Source: Dama dama | Taxonomy: Eukaryota > Chordata > Mammalia > Artiodactyla > Cervidae | Direction of reading: 5' to 3' | Assembly (NCBI RefSeq): GCF_033118175.1 | Contig: NW_026870963.1 | Span: forward strand, 682,001-746,000 | DNA: 64,000 nt | Shown here: piece by piece, positions 51,212 to 62,962 of the stretch | Layout of the letters: each line of letters starts with the position of its first letter | How positions within the stretch are numbered: the first letter of the stretch is position 1 | Made by a program: the position numbers and the translations under genes | The notes under the pieces: generated by a model | What the model was told of the DNA's origin: nothing | What the model saw: the letters and a program-made list of their open reading frames with translations, nothing else | Database searches by the model: none

Positions 51212-52005
51212 GGATCCCTCTAGACTTGAGACAGTGATCTTGGGTTTCTCTGGAGTGCCATCAAGGAAATCAAGGCTCCTTTCACGTTTGATGTGCAACA
51301 CGGAATTACTCTGCACGCATTGCAGGGGAATCGGGCCTCATCTCGCGGCGAGGGGGAAGTCTCATGGTTTTTCTCGAGTTGCGGCCGGAACCTGGGGTAT
51401 ATTCTCGAGTTACGACGGGGAGGGCCCTTCCAGACACGTGTTTGTTCAGCGACGTCAGGACTCCTGCCTAGGTGCGAGGGACACCTCTGGATTCTCCTCG
51501 AGTCTTGGCATGGCAATTGGGACGCGTCCCCACGTGAGGCGGAGAACCAGTGTCCCTTTCCACGTGCCACAGGGATCCTGGGACTCCTATCCATTTTCAG
51601 GAGGAGTCAGGCATCGTCTCGTTTGGAAGCATTGATCTTCGCGGACCTCTCGAATTTTCAAAGGATGTGAGGCCACCGGTCGCGATGAGGCGGAAAATTA
51701 GGTCTTTCTCTGTGGTCTCCACAGGGGATTCAGACATCCCTTCGTCTTGGGAGATGCAAGACGAGCCTGCATTCAATTCACTGCAGGGATATCCGGCCTT
51801 ACTTCGAGTCAGAGCATCTCGGTGTCCATTCCACTTGAGGCCACAAACTCAGGGTCCCTCTCACATACCTGTAGCTGAGAGAAGCCTCCTCTTGAGGTGC
51901 TTGTGGAAAGTTGGTATTCGTCTTGAGTCGAATCCAGGTACTAAGCTCTCATCTCGAGTTGATTTGGGGTCCACGGAGCCCTTTCTTGTTGCTCCAGTGA
52001 CCTCA
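51212..52005 (+). repeat. Satellite I monomer 28, type F
   Basis: Type F, 794 bp. It has the F-specific 1-bp deletion in TTGGGTTTCTCTGG plus a private 1-bp deletion in GAGGCGGAGAACC. Confidence 0.9.
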
Positions 52006-52800
52006 GGATCCCTCTAGACTTGAGACAGTGATCTTGGGTTTTCTCTGGAGTGCCATCAAGGAAATCAAGGCTCCTATCACGTTTGATGTGGAACACGGAA
52101 TTCCTCTGCACGCAGCGCAGGGGAATCGGGCTCATCTCGCGGCGAGGGGGAAGTCTCATGGTTTTTCTGGAGTTGCGGCCGGAACCTGGGGTATATTCTC
52201 CAGTTACGACGGGGAGGGCCCTTCCAGACACGTGTTTGTTCAGCGACCTCAGGACTCCTGCCTAGGTGTGAGGGACACCTCGGGATTTTCTTCGAGTCTT
52301 GGCATGGCAATTGGGACGCGTCTCCACGTGAGGCGGGAGACCCAGGGTCCCTTTCCACGTGCCACAGTGATCCTGGGACTCCTATCCATTTTCAAGAGGA
52401 TTCAGGCATCGTCTCCTTTGGAAGCATTGATGTCTGCAGACCTCTCGAGTTTTCAAAGGATGTGAGGCCTCCGGTCACGATGAGGCGGAGGACTAGGTCT
52501 TTCTCTGTGGTCTCCACAGGGGATTCAGACATTCCTTCGTCTTGGGAGATGCAAGACGAGCCTGCATTCAATTCACTGCAGTGATATCCGGCCTTACTTC
52601 GTGTCAGAGCATCTCGGTGTCCATTCCACTTGAGGCCACAAACTCAGGGTTCCTCTCACATACCTGTAGCTGAGAGAAGCCTCCTCTTGAGGTGCTTGTG
52701 GAAAGTTGGTATTCCTCTTGAGTCTAAGCCAGGGACTAAGCTCTCATCTCGAGTTGATTTGGGGTCCACGGAGCCCTTTCGTGTTGCTCCAGTGACCTCA
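52006..52800 (+). repeat. Satellite I monomer 29, type G
   Basis: Type G with private losses of two CTCGAG motifs (TTTCTGGAGTTGC and TATTCTCCAGTTACG). Confidence 0.9.
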
Positions 52801-53596
52801 GGATCCCTCTAGACTTGAGACAGTGATCTTGGGCTTTCTCTGGAGTGCCATCAAGGAAATCAAGGCTCCTTTCACGTTTGAAGTTGAACAGGGAATTGCT
52901 CTGCACGCAGTGCAGGGGAATCGGGCCTCAACTCGCGGCGAGGGGGAAATCTCATGGTTTTTCTCGAGTTGCGGCCGGAACCTTGGGTATATTCTCGAGT
53001 TACGACGGGGAGGGCCCTTCCAGACACGTGTTTGTTCAGCGACGTCAGGACTTCTGCCTAGGTGCGAGGGACACCTCGGGATTCTCCTCGAGTCTTGGCA
53101 TGGCAATTGGGACGCGTCTCCACGTGAGGCGGGAGACCCAGTGTCCCATTCCACGTGCCACAGTGATCCTGGGACTCCTATCCATTTTCAAGAGGAGTCA
53201 GGCATCGTCTCCTTTGGAAGCATTGATGTCTGCAGACCTCTCGAGTTTTCAAAGGATGTGAGGCCTCCGGTCACGATGAGGCGGAGGACTAGGTCTTTCT
53301 CTGTAGTCTCCACAGGGGATTCAGACATTCCTTCGTCTTGGGAGATGCAAGACGAGCCTGCATTCAATTCACTGCAGGGATATCCGGCCTTACTTCGAGT
53401 CAGAGCATCTCGGTGTCCATTCCACTTGAGGCCACAAACTCAGGGTCCCTCTCACATACCTCTAGCTGAGAGAAGCCTCCTCTTGAGGTGCTTGTGGAAA
53501 GTTGGTATTCCTCTTGAGTCGAAGCCAGGGACTAAGTTCTCATCTCGAGTTGATTTGGGGTCCACGGAGCCCTTTCGTGTTGCTACAGTGACCTCA
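52801..53596 (+). repeat. Satellite I monomer 30, type H-like
   Basis: H markers over most of its length (TTTGAAGTTGAACAGGG, GGAACCTTGGG). The end is consensus-like rather than the shortened H end. It is the last monomer of the regular core. Confidence 0.87.
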
Positions 53597-54391
53597 GTAT
53601 CCCTCTAGACTTGAGACAGTGATCTTGGGTTTTCTCTGGAGTGCCATCAAGGAAATCAAGGCTCCTTTCACGTTTGATGTGGAACACGGAATTGCTCTGC
53701 ACGCAGTGCAGGGGAATCGGGCCTCATCTCGCGGCGAGGGGGAAGTCTCATGGTTTTTCTCGAGTTGCGGCCGGAACCTGGGGTAAATTCTCGAGTTAAG
53801 ATGGGGGGGGCCCTTCCAGACACGTGTTTGTTCAGCGACGTCAGGACTCCTGCCTAGGTGCGAGGGACACCTCGGGATTCTCCACGAGTCTTATCATGGC
53901 AATTGGGACGCGTCTCCACGTGAGGCGGGAGACCTAGTGTCCCTTTCCACGTGCCACAGGGATCCTGGGACTCCTATCCATTTTCAAGAGGAGTGAGGCA
54001 TCATCTCCTTTGGAAGCATTGATCTCCGTGGACCTCTCGAGTTTTCAAAGGATGTGAGGCCTCCGGTCGCGATGAGGCGGAGAACGAGGTCTTTCTCTGT
54101 GGTCTCCACAGGGGATTCAGACATCCCTTCGTCTTCGGAGATGCAAGACGAGCCTGCATTCAATTCACTGCAGGGATATCCGGCCTTACTTCGAGTCAGA
54201 GTATATCGGGGTCCATTCCACTGAGGCCACAAACTCAGGGTCCCTCTCACATACCTGTAGCTGAGATAAGCCTCCTCTTGAGGTGCTTGTGGAAAGTTGG
54301 TATTACTCTTGAGTCGAAGCCAGGGACTACGATCACATCTAGAGTTGATTTGTGGTCCACGGAGCCCTTTCGGGTTGCTACAGTGACCCCA
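53597..54391 (+). repeat. Satellite I monomer 31 (right-edge, diverged)
   Basis: It does not fit types A-H. Changes include GGGTAAATTC, an 8-G run at 53803-53810, CCACGAGTCTTATCATGG, GTATATCGGGG and ACTACGATCACATC. The BamHI-phase site reads AGTATCC. Confidence 0.85.
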
Positions 54392-55187
54392 GAATCCCTC
54401 TAGACTTGAGACAGTGATCTTGGGTTTTCTCTGGAGTGCCATCAAGGAAATCAAGGCTCCTTTCACGTTTGATGTTGAACACGGAATTGCTCTGCACGCA
54501 GTGCAGGGGAATCGGGCCTCATCTCGCGGCGAGGGGGAAGTCTCATGGTTTTTCTCGAGTTGCGGCCGGAACCTGGGGTATATTCTCGAGTTACGACGGG
54601 GAGGGCCCTTCCAGACACGTGTTTGTTCAGCGACGTCAGGACTCCTGCCTAGGTGCGAGGGACACCTCGGGATTCTCCTCGAGTCTTGGCATGGCAATTG
54701 GGACTCCTCTCCACGTGAGGCGGGAGTCCCAGGGTCCCTTTCCACGTGCCACAGGGATCCTGAGACTCCTATCCATTTTCAAGAGGAGTGAGGCATCGTC
54801 TCCTTTGGAAGCATTGATCTCCACGGACCTCTCGAGTTTTCAAAGGATGTGAGGCCTCCGGTCTTGATGAGGTGGAGAACTAGGTCTTTCTCTGTGGTCT
54901 CCACAGGGGATTCAGACATCCCTTCGTCTTGGGAGATGCAAGAAGAGCCTGCATTCAATTCACTGCAGGGATATCCGGCCTTACTTTGAGTCAGAGAATC
55001 TCGGTGTCCATTCCACTTGAGGCCACAAACTCAGGGTCCCTCTCACATACCTGTAGCTCAGAGAAGCCTCCTCTTGAGGTGCTTGTGGAAAGTTGGTATT
55101 TCTATTGAGTTGAAGTCAGGGACTAAGCTCTCATCTCGAGTTGATTTGGGGTCCACGGAGCCCTTTCGTGTTGCTACAGTGACCTCA
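54392..55187 (+). repeat. Satellite I monomer 32 (right-edge)
   Basis: Closer to consensus than its neighbours but with private changes (GATGTTGAACACG, GGACTCCTCTCC, GGGAGTCCCAGGG, GTCTTGATGAGGTGG). The phase site reads AGAATCCC. Confidence 0.85.
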
Positions 55188-55982
55188 GGATCCCTCTAGA
55201 TTTGACACAGTGATCTTGGGTTTTCTCTGGAGTGCCATCAAGGAAATCAAGGCTCCTTTCACGTTTGATGTGGAACACGGAATTGCTCTGCACACAGTGC
55301 AGGGGAATCGGGCCTCCTCTCGTGGCGAGGGGGAAGTCTCATAATTTTTCTCGAGTTGCGGACGGAACCTGGCGTATATTCTCGAGTTACAACGGGCAGC
55401 TACGTTCCAGACTCGTGTTTGTTCAGTGACGTCAGGACTCCTGCCTAGGTGCGAGGGACTCTCGGGATTCTCATCGAGTCTTGGCATGGCAATTGGGACG
55501 CATCTCCACGTTTGACGGGAGACCCGGTGTCTCTTTCCCCGTGCCACAGGGATCCTGGGACACCTAACCATTTTCAAGAGGAGTCAGGCATCGTCTCCTT
55601 TGGAAGCATTCATCTCCGCGGACCTCTCCAGTTTTCAAAGGATGTGAGGCCTCCGGTCTCTATGAGGCGGAGAACTAGGTCTTTCTCTGTGGTCTCCACA
55701 GGGGATTCAGACATCCCTTCGTCTTGGGAGATGCAAGACGAGTCTGCATTCAATTCACTGCAAGGGTATGCGGACTTACTTGGAGTCAGATAATCTCGGT
55801 GTCCATTCCACTTAAGGCCACAAACTCAGGGTCCCTCTCACATACCTGTAGCTGAGAGAAGCCTCCTCTTGAGGTGCTTGTGGAAAGTTGGTATTCCTCT
55901 TCAGTCGAAGCCAGGGACTAAGCTCTAATCTCGAGTTGATTTGGGGTCCACGGAGCCCTTTCATGTTGCTCCAGTGACCTCA
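55188..55982 (+). repeat. Satellite I monomer 33 (right-edge, most diverged complete monomer)
   Basis: Many private changes, including GATTTGACACAG, CTCATAATTTTTC, CGGACGGAACCTGGCG, CAACGGGCAGCTACG, CACGTTTGACGGG and CCCCGTGCCAC. Confidence 0.85.
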
Positions 55983-56021
55983 GGATCCCTCTAGACTTGA
56001 AATAGTGATCTTGGGTTTTCT
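55983..56021 (+). repeat. Satellite I monomer 34 (right-edge stub, 39 bp)
   Basis: Only the BamHI-phase site and the first 31-bp subunit remain. The array ends at the boundary between the first and second 31-bp subunits (TTGGGTTTTC, then T). Confidence 0.85.
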
Positions 56022-56030
56022 AAAGATCTG
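56016..56030. other. Right junction: satellite I-like array to 28-bp satellite
   Basis: Satellite I sequence stops after TTGGGTTTTCT and continues as AAAGATCTGAAATGGTGTG, a 28-bp-family unit. No linker, target-site duplication or mobile element end is visible. Confidence 0.85.
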
Positions 56031-59000
56031 AAATGGTGTGAAAAACATGAAGAGCCTAAAAGGTGTGAAAAATATGAAAAGCTTCAAAAGATGTCACAAA
56101 TATGAGGAGCATGAAACGGTCTTAAAAATTGGAGGATCATGAAGCGGTGTTGAAAAACATGAAGAGCATGAAAAGCTGTGAAAAATATGAAGAGCTTCAA
56201 AAGGTGTCGAAAATATGGGAGCATGAAACGGTCTGAAAAATAGGAGGAAAATGAAGCGGTGTTGAAAACCATGAAGAGACTGAAAAGGTGAGAAAAATAT
56301 GAAGAGCTTCAAAATGTGTCAAAAATATGAGAAGCATGAAACGGTCTGAAAATTAGGAGGAGCATGAAGTGGTGTTAAAAAACATGTAGAGCATGAAAAG
56401 GGGTGAAAAATACGAAGAGCTTCAAAAGGTGTCAAAACTATGAGGAGTATGAAACGGTCTGAAAATAGGAGCAGCATGAAACGGTGTTCAAAAACATGAA
56501 GAGCCTGAAAAGGTGTGAAAAATATGAAGAGCTTCAAAAGGTGTCAAAAATTAGATTAGCATGGAACGGTCTGAAAAATAGGAGGAGCATGAAGTGGTGT
56601 TGACAAACATGAAGAGGCTGAAAAAGTGTAAAATATATGAAGAGCTTCAAAAGGTGTGAAAAATATTAGGAGCTTCAAAAGAGGTCAAAAAAATGAGGAG
56701 CATGAAACGGTCTGAAAAATAGGAGGAGCATGAAACGGTTTTGAAAAACACGAAGGGCCTCAAAAGGTGTGAAAAATATGAAGAGCTTCAAAAGGTGTAA
56801 AATACATAGGGGCATGAAACGGTCTGAAAAACAGAAGGAGCATGAAGCTGTGTTGATAAACATGAAGAGCCTGAAAAGATGTGAAAAATATGAATAGCTT
56901 CAAAAGGTGTCAAAAATATGAGGAGAATGAAACGGTCTGAAAAATAGGTGGAGCATGAAGCAGTGTTTAAAAACATGAAGAGCCTGAAAAGGTGTGAAAA
57001 ATATGAAGAGCTTCAAAAGGTGTGAAATATATGAGGAGGATGGAACCGTCTGAAAAATAGGAGGAGCATGAAGCGTTGTTCAAATATATGAAGAGCCTGA
57101 AGAGGTGTGAAGAATATGAAGAGCTTCAAAAGGTGTCAAAGATATTAGGAGCATGAAACGGTCTGAAAAAAAGGAGGAGCAGGAAGCCGTGTTCAAAAAC
57201 ATGAAGAGCCTGAAAAGGTGTGAAAAATATGAAGAGCTTCAAAAGGTGTTAAAAATAGGAGGAGCATGAAGCGGTGTTCAAAAACATGAAGAGCCTGAAA
57301 ATGTGTGTAAAATATGAAGAGCTTCAAAACGTGTCAAAAAAATGAGAAGCATGAAACGGTCTGAAAAATAGGTGGATCAGAAGCGGTGTTGAAAAACATG
57401 GAGAGCGTGAAAAAGTGTGAAAAATATGAAGAGGTTCAAAAGGTGTGAAAAATATGAAGAGCTTAAAATGGTGTCAAAAATGAGATGAGCATGAAACGGT
57501 GTGAAAAATAGGAGCAGCATGAAATGGTGTTCAAAAACATGAAGAGCCTGAAAAGGTGTGAAAAATATGAAGAGCTTCAAAAGGTGTGAAAAATATGAGG
57601 AGAATGAAACGGTCTGAAAAATAGGTGGAGCATGAAACAGTGTTTAAAAACATGAAGAGCCTGAAAAGGTGTGAAAAATATGAAGAGCTCAAAAGGTGCC
57701 AAAAATATGAGGAGCATGAAACGGTCTGAAAAATAGCAGGAGCATGAAGTGGTGTTGAAAAATATGAAGAGCCTGAAAAGGTGTGAAATATATGAAGAGA
57801 TTCAAAATGTGTCCAAAATATGAGGAGTATGAAAGGGTCTGAAAAATAAGAGCAGCATGAAACGCTGTTCAAAATCATGAAGAGCCTGAAAAGGTGGGAA
57901 AAATATGAAGAGCTTCAAACGGTGTGAAATACATGAGGAGGTTGAAACGGTCTGAAAATAGTAGGACCATGAAGTGTTGTTCAAAAACATGAAGAGCGTG
58001 AAAAGATGTGTAAAATATGAAGAGCTTCAAAAGGTGGGAAAAATAGGAGGACCATGAAGCGTTGTTGAAAAACATGAAGAGACTGAAAATGTGTGAAAAA
58101 ATATGAAGAGCTTCAAAACCTGTGAAAAATAGGAGGAGCATGAAACTGTGCTCAAAAACATGAAGAGCCTGAAAAGGTGTGAAAAATATGAAGACCTTCA
58201 AAAGGTATGAAAAATATGAGGAACATGAAACGATCTTAAAAATAGGAGGAGCATGAAGTGGTGTTGTAAAACATGAACAGCCTGAAAAGGTGTGAAAAAT
58301 ATGAAGAGCTTCTAAAGGCGTCAAAAATATGAGGAGCATGAAACGGTCTGAAAAATAGGAGGAGCATGAAACGGTTTTCAAAAACACCAAGAACCTGAAC
58401 TGTTTGAAAAATATGAAGAGCTCAAAAAGTGTCAAAAATATGAGGAGCATGAAACGGTCTGAAAAATAGGAGGAGCATGAACCAGTGTTCAAAAACATAA
58501 AGAGCATGAAGAGGTGTGAAAAACATGAAGATCTTCATAAGGTGTCAAAATTAGTTTAGAATGAAAGGGTCTGAAAAATAGGAGGAGCATGAAGGGGTGT
58601 TGAAAACATGAAGAGCCTGAAAAGGTGTGAAATATACGAAGAGCTTCAAAATGTGTGAAAAATATGAAGTGCATCAAAAGGTGTCAAAAATGAGATGAGC
58701 ATGAAACGGTCTGAAAAATAGGAGGAGCATGAAGTGGTATTGAAAAACATGAAGAGCCTGAAAAGGTGTGAAAAATATGAAGCGCTTCAAAAGATGTCAA
58801 AATTATGAGGAGCATGAAACAGTCTGAAAAATAGGAGGAGCATGAATTCGTTTTGAAAAACATGAAGAGCCTGAAAACATGCGAAATATATGAAGCGCTT
58901 CAAAAGGTGTGAAATACATGAGGAGCATGAAACAGTTGAAAAATAGGAGGAGCATGAAGCAGTGTTCAAAAACATGAAGAACCGGAAAAGGTGTGAAAAA

Positions 59001-59122
59001 TATGAAGAGCTTCAAAATGTGTGAAAATTATGAGGAGCATGAAACGGTCTGAATAAAAGGAGGAGCATGAAACGGTGTTCAAAAACATGAAGAGCCTGAA
59101 AAGGTGTGAAAAATATGAAGAG

Positions 59123-59810
59123 CTTCAAAGGGTTGGAAATACATGGAGAGCATGAAACGGTCTGATAAATAAGAGGAGCATGAAGCGGTGTTGAAAAACA
59201 TGAAGAGCCTGAAAAGGTGGGTAAAATATGAAAAGCTTCAAAAGGTGTCAAAAATATGAGGAGCATGAAACGGTCTGAAAAATAGGAGGAGCATTAAACG
59301 GTGTTCAAAAACATGAAGAGCCTGAAATGGTGTGAAAAATATGAAGAGCTTCAAAAGCTGTCAAAAATAGGAGGAGCATGAAACGGTCTGAAAAATAGGA
59401 GGAGCATGAAGCGGTGTAAAAAACATGAAGACCCTGAAAAGGTGTGAAAAATATGAAGAGCTTCAAAAGGTGTCAAAAATATGAGGATCATGAAACGGTC
59501 TGAAAAATAGGAGGAGCATGAAGCAGTGTTCAAAAACATGAAGAGCCTGAAAAGGTGTGAAAAATGTGAAGAGCTTCAAAAGGTGTCAAAAATATGAGGA
59601 TCATGAAAAGGTCTGAAAAATAGGAGGAGCATGAAACGGTGTTCAAAAACATTAAGAGCCTGAAAAGGTGTGAAAAATATGAAGAGCTTCAAAGGGTTGG
59701 AAATACATGGAGAGCATGAAACGGTCTGATGAATAAGAGGAGCATGAAGTGGTGTTGAAAAACATGAAGAGTCTGAAAAGGTGGGTAAAATATGAAGAGC
59801 TTCAAAAGTG
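59123..59810 (+). repeat. Five-HOR (~564-bp) duplication in the right array
   Basis: The unusual unit CTTCAAAGGGTTGG, followed by AATACATGGAGAGCATG and a TAAGAGGAGC unit, starts at 59123 and again at 59687, 564 bp apart (five 113-bp HORs less one base). The units after both sites, including GGTGGGTAAAATATG, also correspond. Confidence 0.85.
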
Positions 59811-61808
59811 TCAAAAATATGAGGAGCATGAAACGGTCTGAAAAATAGGAGGAGCATTAAACGGTGTTCAAAAACATGAAGAGCCTGAAATGGTGTGAAA
59901 AATATGAAGAGCTTCAAAAGCTGTCAAAAATAGGAGGAGCATGAAACGGTCTGAAAAATAGGAGGAGCATGAAGCGGTGTTGAAGAACATGAAGAGCCTG
60001 AAAAGGTGTGAAAAATATGAAGCGCTTCAAAAGATGTCAAAATTATGAGGAGCATGAAACAGTCTGAAAAATAGGAGGAGCATGAATTGGTTTCGAAAAA
60101 CATGAAGATCCTGAAAACATGTGAAATATATGAAGCGCTTCAAAAGGTGTGAAATACATGAGGAGCATGAAACAGTCTAAAAAATAGGAGGAGCATGAAG
60201 CAGTGTTCAAAAACATGAAGAACCTGAAAAGGTGTGAAAAATATGAAGAGCTTCAAAAGGTGTCAAAAATATGAGAAGCATGAAACGGTTTGAAAAATAG
60301 GAGGAGCATGAAGCGGTGTTGACAAATATGAAGAGCCTGAAAACGTTTGAAAAATATGAAGAGCTTCAAAAGCTGTGAGAAATATGAAGAGCTTCAAAAT
60401 GTGTCAAAAATGAAAAGAGCATGAAACGGTCTGAAAAATAGGAGGAGCATGAAGTGGTGTTGAAAAACATGAAGAGCCTGAAAAGGTGTGAAAAATATGA
60501 AGAGCTTCTAAAGGTATGAAATACATGAGGAGCATGAAACGGTCAGAAAAATAGGAGAAGCATGAAGTGATGTTCAAAAACATAGAAAGCCTGTAAAGGT
60601 GTGAAAAATATGAAGAGCATCAAAAGTTGTCAAACATATGAGGAGCATGAAACGGTTTGAAAAATAGGAGGAGCATGAAACGGTGTTCAAAAACATGAAG
60701 AGCCTGAAAAGGTGTGAAAAATATGAAGAGCCTCAAAAGGTGTCAAAAATATGAGTATCATGAAACGGTCTGAAAAATAGGAGGAGCATGAAGTGGTGTT
60801 TAAAACAGAAGAGTCTGAAAAGGTGTGAAAAATATGAAGAGCTTCAAAAGGTGTCAAAAATACGAGGAGCATGAAACAGTCTGAAAAATAGGAGGAGCAT
60901 GAAGTGGTGTTCAAAAACATGAAGAGACTGAAAACGTGTGAAAAACATGAAGAGCCTGAAAAGGTGTGAAAAATATGAAGAGCTTCAAAAGTTGTGAAAA
61001 ATATGAGGAGCATGAAACGGTTTGAAAAATAGGAGGAGCATGAAAAGTTGTTGAAAAACATGAAGAGCCTGAAATGGTGTGAAAAATATGAAGAGCTTCA
61101 AAAGTTGTGAAAAATATGAGGAGCATGAAACGTTCTGAAAAAGGAGTAGCATGAAAATTTGTTCAAAAACATGAAGAGCCTGGAAATATGTGAAAAATAT
61201 GAAGAGCTTCAAAAGGTTTCAAAAATATGAGGAGTATGAAACGGTCCGAAAAATAGAAGGATCATCAAGCGGTGTTGAAAAACATAAAGAGCCTGAAAAG
61301 GTTTGAAAAATATGAAGAGCTTCAAAAGGTGTCAAAATTATGAGGAGCATGAAACGGTCTGAAAAATAGGAGGAGAATGAAGCGGTGTTCAAAAACATGA
61401 ACAGCCTGAAAAGATGTGAAAAATATGAAGAGCTTCAAAAGGTGTGAAATATATGAAGAGCTTCAAAAGGTGTAAAAAATAGGAGGAGCATGAAACGGTT
61501 TCAAAAATAGCAGGAGCATCAATTGGTGTAGAAAAACATGAAGAGCCTGAAAACGTGTGAAAAATATGAAGAGCTTCAAAAGTTGTCAAAAATATGAGGA
61601 GCATGAAACGGTCTGAAAAATAGCAGGAGCATGAAGCGGTGTTTGAAAACATGAAGAGCCTGAAAAAGTGTGAAAAATATGAAGAGCTTCAAAAGGTGTC
61701 AAAAATATGAGGAGCATGAAACGGTCTGAAAAATAGGAGGAGCAAGAAGTGGTGTTGAAAACCATGAAGAGTCTGAAAAGGTGTGAAAAATATGAAGAGC
61801 TTCAAAAG

Positions 61809-62088
61809 GTGTCAAAATGAGATGAGCATGAAAAGGTCTGAAAAACAGAAGCAGCATGAAACGGTGTTGAAAAACATGAAGAGCCTGAAAAAGTGTGAAA
61901 AATATGAAGAGCTTCAAAAGATGTGAAAAATATGAAGAGCTTCAAAAGGTGTCAAAATGAGATGAGCATGAAACGGTCTGAAAAATAGAACCAGCATGAA
62001 ACGGTGTTGAAAAACATGAAGAGCCTGAAAAAGTGTGAAAAATATGAAGAGCTTCAAAAGGTGTGAAAAATATGAAGAGCTTCAAAAG
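61809..62088 (+). repeat. 140-bp (five-unit) tandem duplication in the right array
   Basis: GTGTCAAAATGAGATGAGC begins at 61809 and 61949, exactly 140 bp apart. The following units correspond through GCCTGAAAAAGTGTG. Each period has five units because the GAGCTTC unit is doubled. Confidence 0.85.
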
Positions 62089-62116
62089 GTGTGAAAAATA
62101 TGAAGAGCTTCAAAAG
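62033..62116 (+). repeat. Three identical consecutive 28-bp units
   Basis: Exact copies of the GAGCTTCAAAAG unit lie at 62033-62060, 62061-62088 and 62089-62116. This is a single-unit expansion inside the tetrameric HOR. Confidence 0.92.
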
Positions 62117-62680
62117 TTTTCAAAAATATGAGGAGCATGAAACGGTCTGAAAAATACGAGGAGCATGAAGCAATGTTGAAAATCATGAAGAGCCTGAAAA
62201 CGCGTGAAAAATATGAAGAGCTTCAAAAGGTGTCAAAATGAGATGAGCATGAAACGGTCTAAAAAATAGGAGGAGCATGAAATGGTGTTGAAAAAAATGA
62301 AAAGCCTGAAAAGGTGTGAAATATATGAAGAGCTTCAAAAGGTTTCAAAAATATGAGGAGAATGAAACAATCTGCAAAATAGGAGGAGCATGAAATGGTG
62401 TTCAAAAACATGAAGAGCATGAAAAGGTGTGAAAAATATGAAGAGCTTCAAAAGTTGTGAAATACATGAGGAGGATTAAATGGTCTGAAAAATAGGAGGA
62501 GCATGAAGCGGTGTTCAAAAACATGAAGAGCCAGAAGAGGTGTGAAAAATATGAAGAGCTTCAAAATGTGTGAAAAATATGAGGAGCATGAAACGGTCTG
62601 AAAAATAGGAGGAGCAAGAAGCGGTGTTCAAAAACATGAAGAGCCTGAAAAGGTGTGAGAAATATGAAAAGCTTCAAAAG

Positions 62681-62962
62681 GTGTCAAAAATATGAGGAGC
62701 ATGAAACGGTGTAAAAAATAGGAGGAGCAGGAAGGGGTGTTGAAAAACATGAAGAGCCTGAAAATGTGTGAAAAATATAAAGAGATTCAAAAGATGTGAG
62801 AAATATGAAGAGCTTCAAAAGGTGTCAAAAATATGAGGAGCATGAAACGGTGTAAAAAATAGGAGGAGCAGGAAGGGGTGTTGAAAAACATGAAGAGCCT
62901 GAAAATGTGTGAAAAATATAAAGAGATTCAAAAGATGTGAAAAATATGAAGAGCTTCAAAAG
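62681..62962 (+). repeat. 141-bp (five-unit) tandem duplication in the right array
   Basis: GTGTCAAAAATATGAGGAGC starts at 62681 and 62822. Both copies carry the same private variants (GTGTAAAAAATAGG, GCAGGAAGGGGTG, ATATAAAGAGATTC), so the duplication is recent. Confidence 0.9.

Larger units (their letters stand above)
29174..56021 (+). repeat. Satellite I-like array, ~796-bp monomers (ruminant centromeric satellite I type)
   Basis: BamHI-phase sites (GGATCC followed by CTCTAG) recur at 34 positions from 29734 to 55983, all 794-796 bp apart; in two of them (53597, 54392) the hexamer is mutated. Cutting a 796-bp monomer (32916-33711) from TCTAGAC gives 25 subunits plus a 24-bp remnant. Twenty-three subunits are exactly 31 bp and the others 30 and 29 bp. 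Many start with a TCTCGAG-like motif, for example TCTCGAGTTGCGG and TCTCGAGTTACGA exactly 31 bp apart. A 31-bp subrepeat is the established hallmark of ruminant satellite I. The array is CpG-rich, unlike the 28-bp arrays around it. Some satellite I-related family is very likely; the exact species group is inference. It has no coding role, and its frames of 60-261 codons recur with the monomer. Confidence 0.85.

Noticed and set aside
53803..53810. Eight-G run as a G-quadruplex or regulatory element
   Set aside because: It is a single run in one diverged edge monomer, replacing the common ACGGGGAGGG. There are no further G-runs close enough to form a quadruplex, so it looks like a private mutation.
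29174..56021. CENP-B box in the satellite I-like monomers
   Set aside because: The pattern TTCG-N4-A-N2-CGGG was looked for on both strands. The nearest sequences (CTTCGAGTCAGAG, CCCGAGTTACG, CCCGGAGCCCTTTCG) each miss required bases.
29174..56021. Transposon or retroviral insertion between the two 28-bp arrays
   Set aside because: No terminal inverted repeats, LTRs, target-site duplication or coding remnants are visible at 29174 or 56021, and the whole interval decomposes into satellite monomers.
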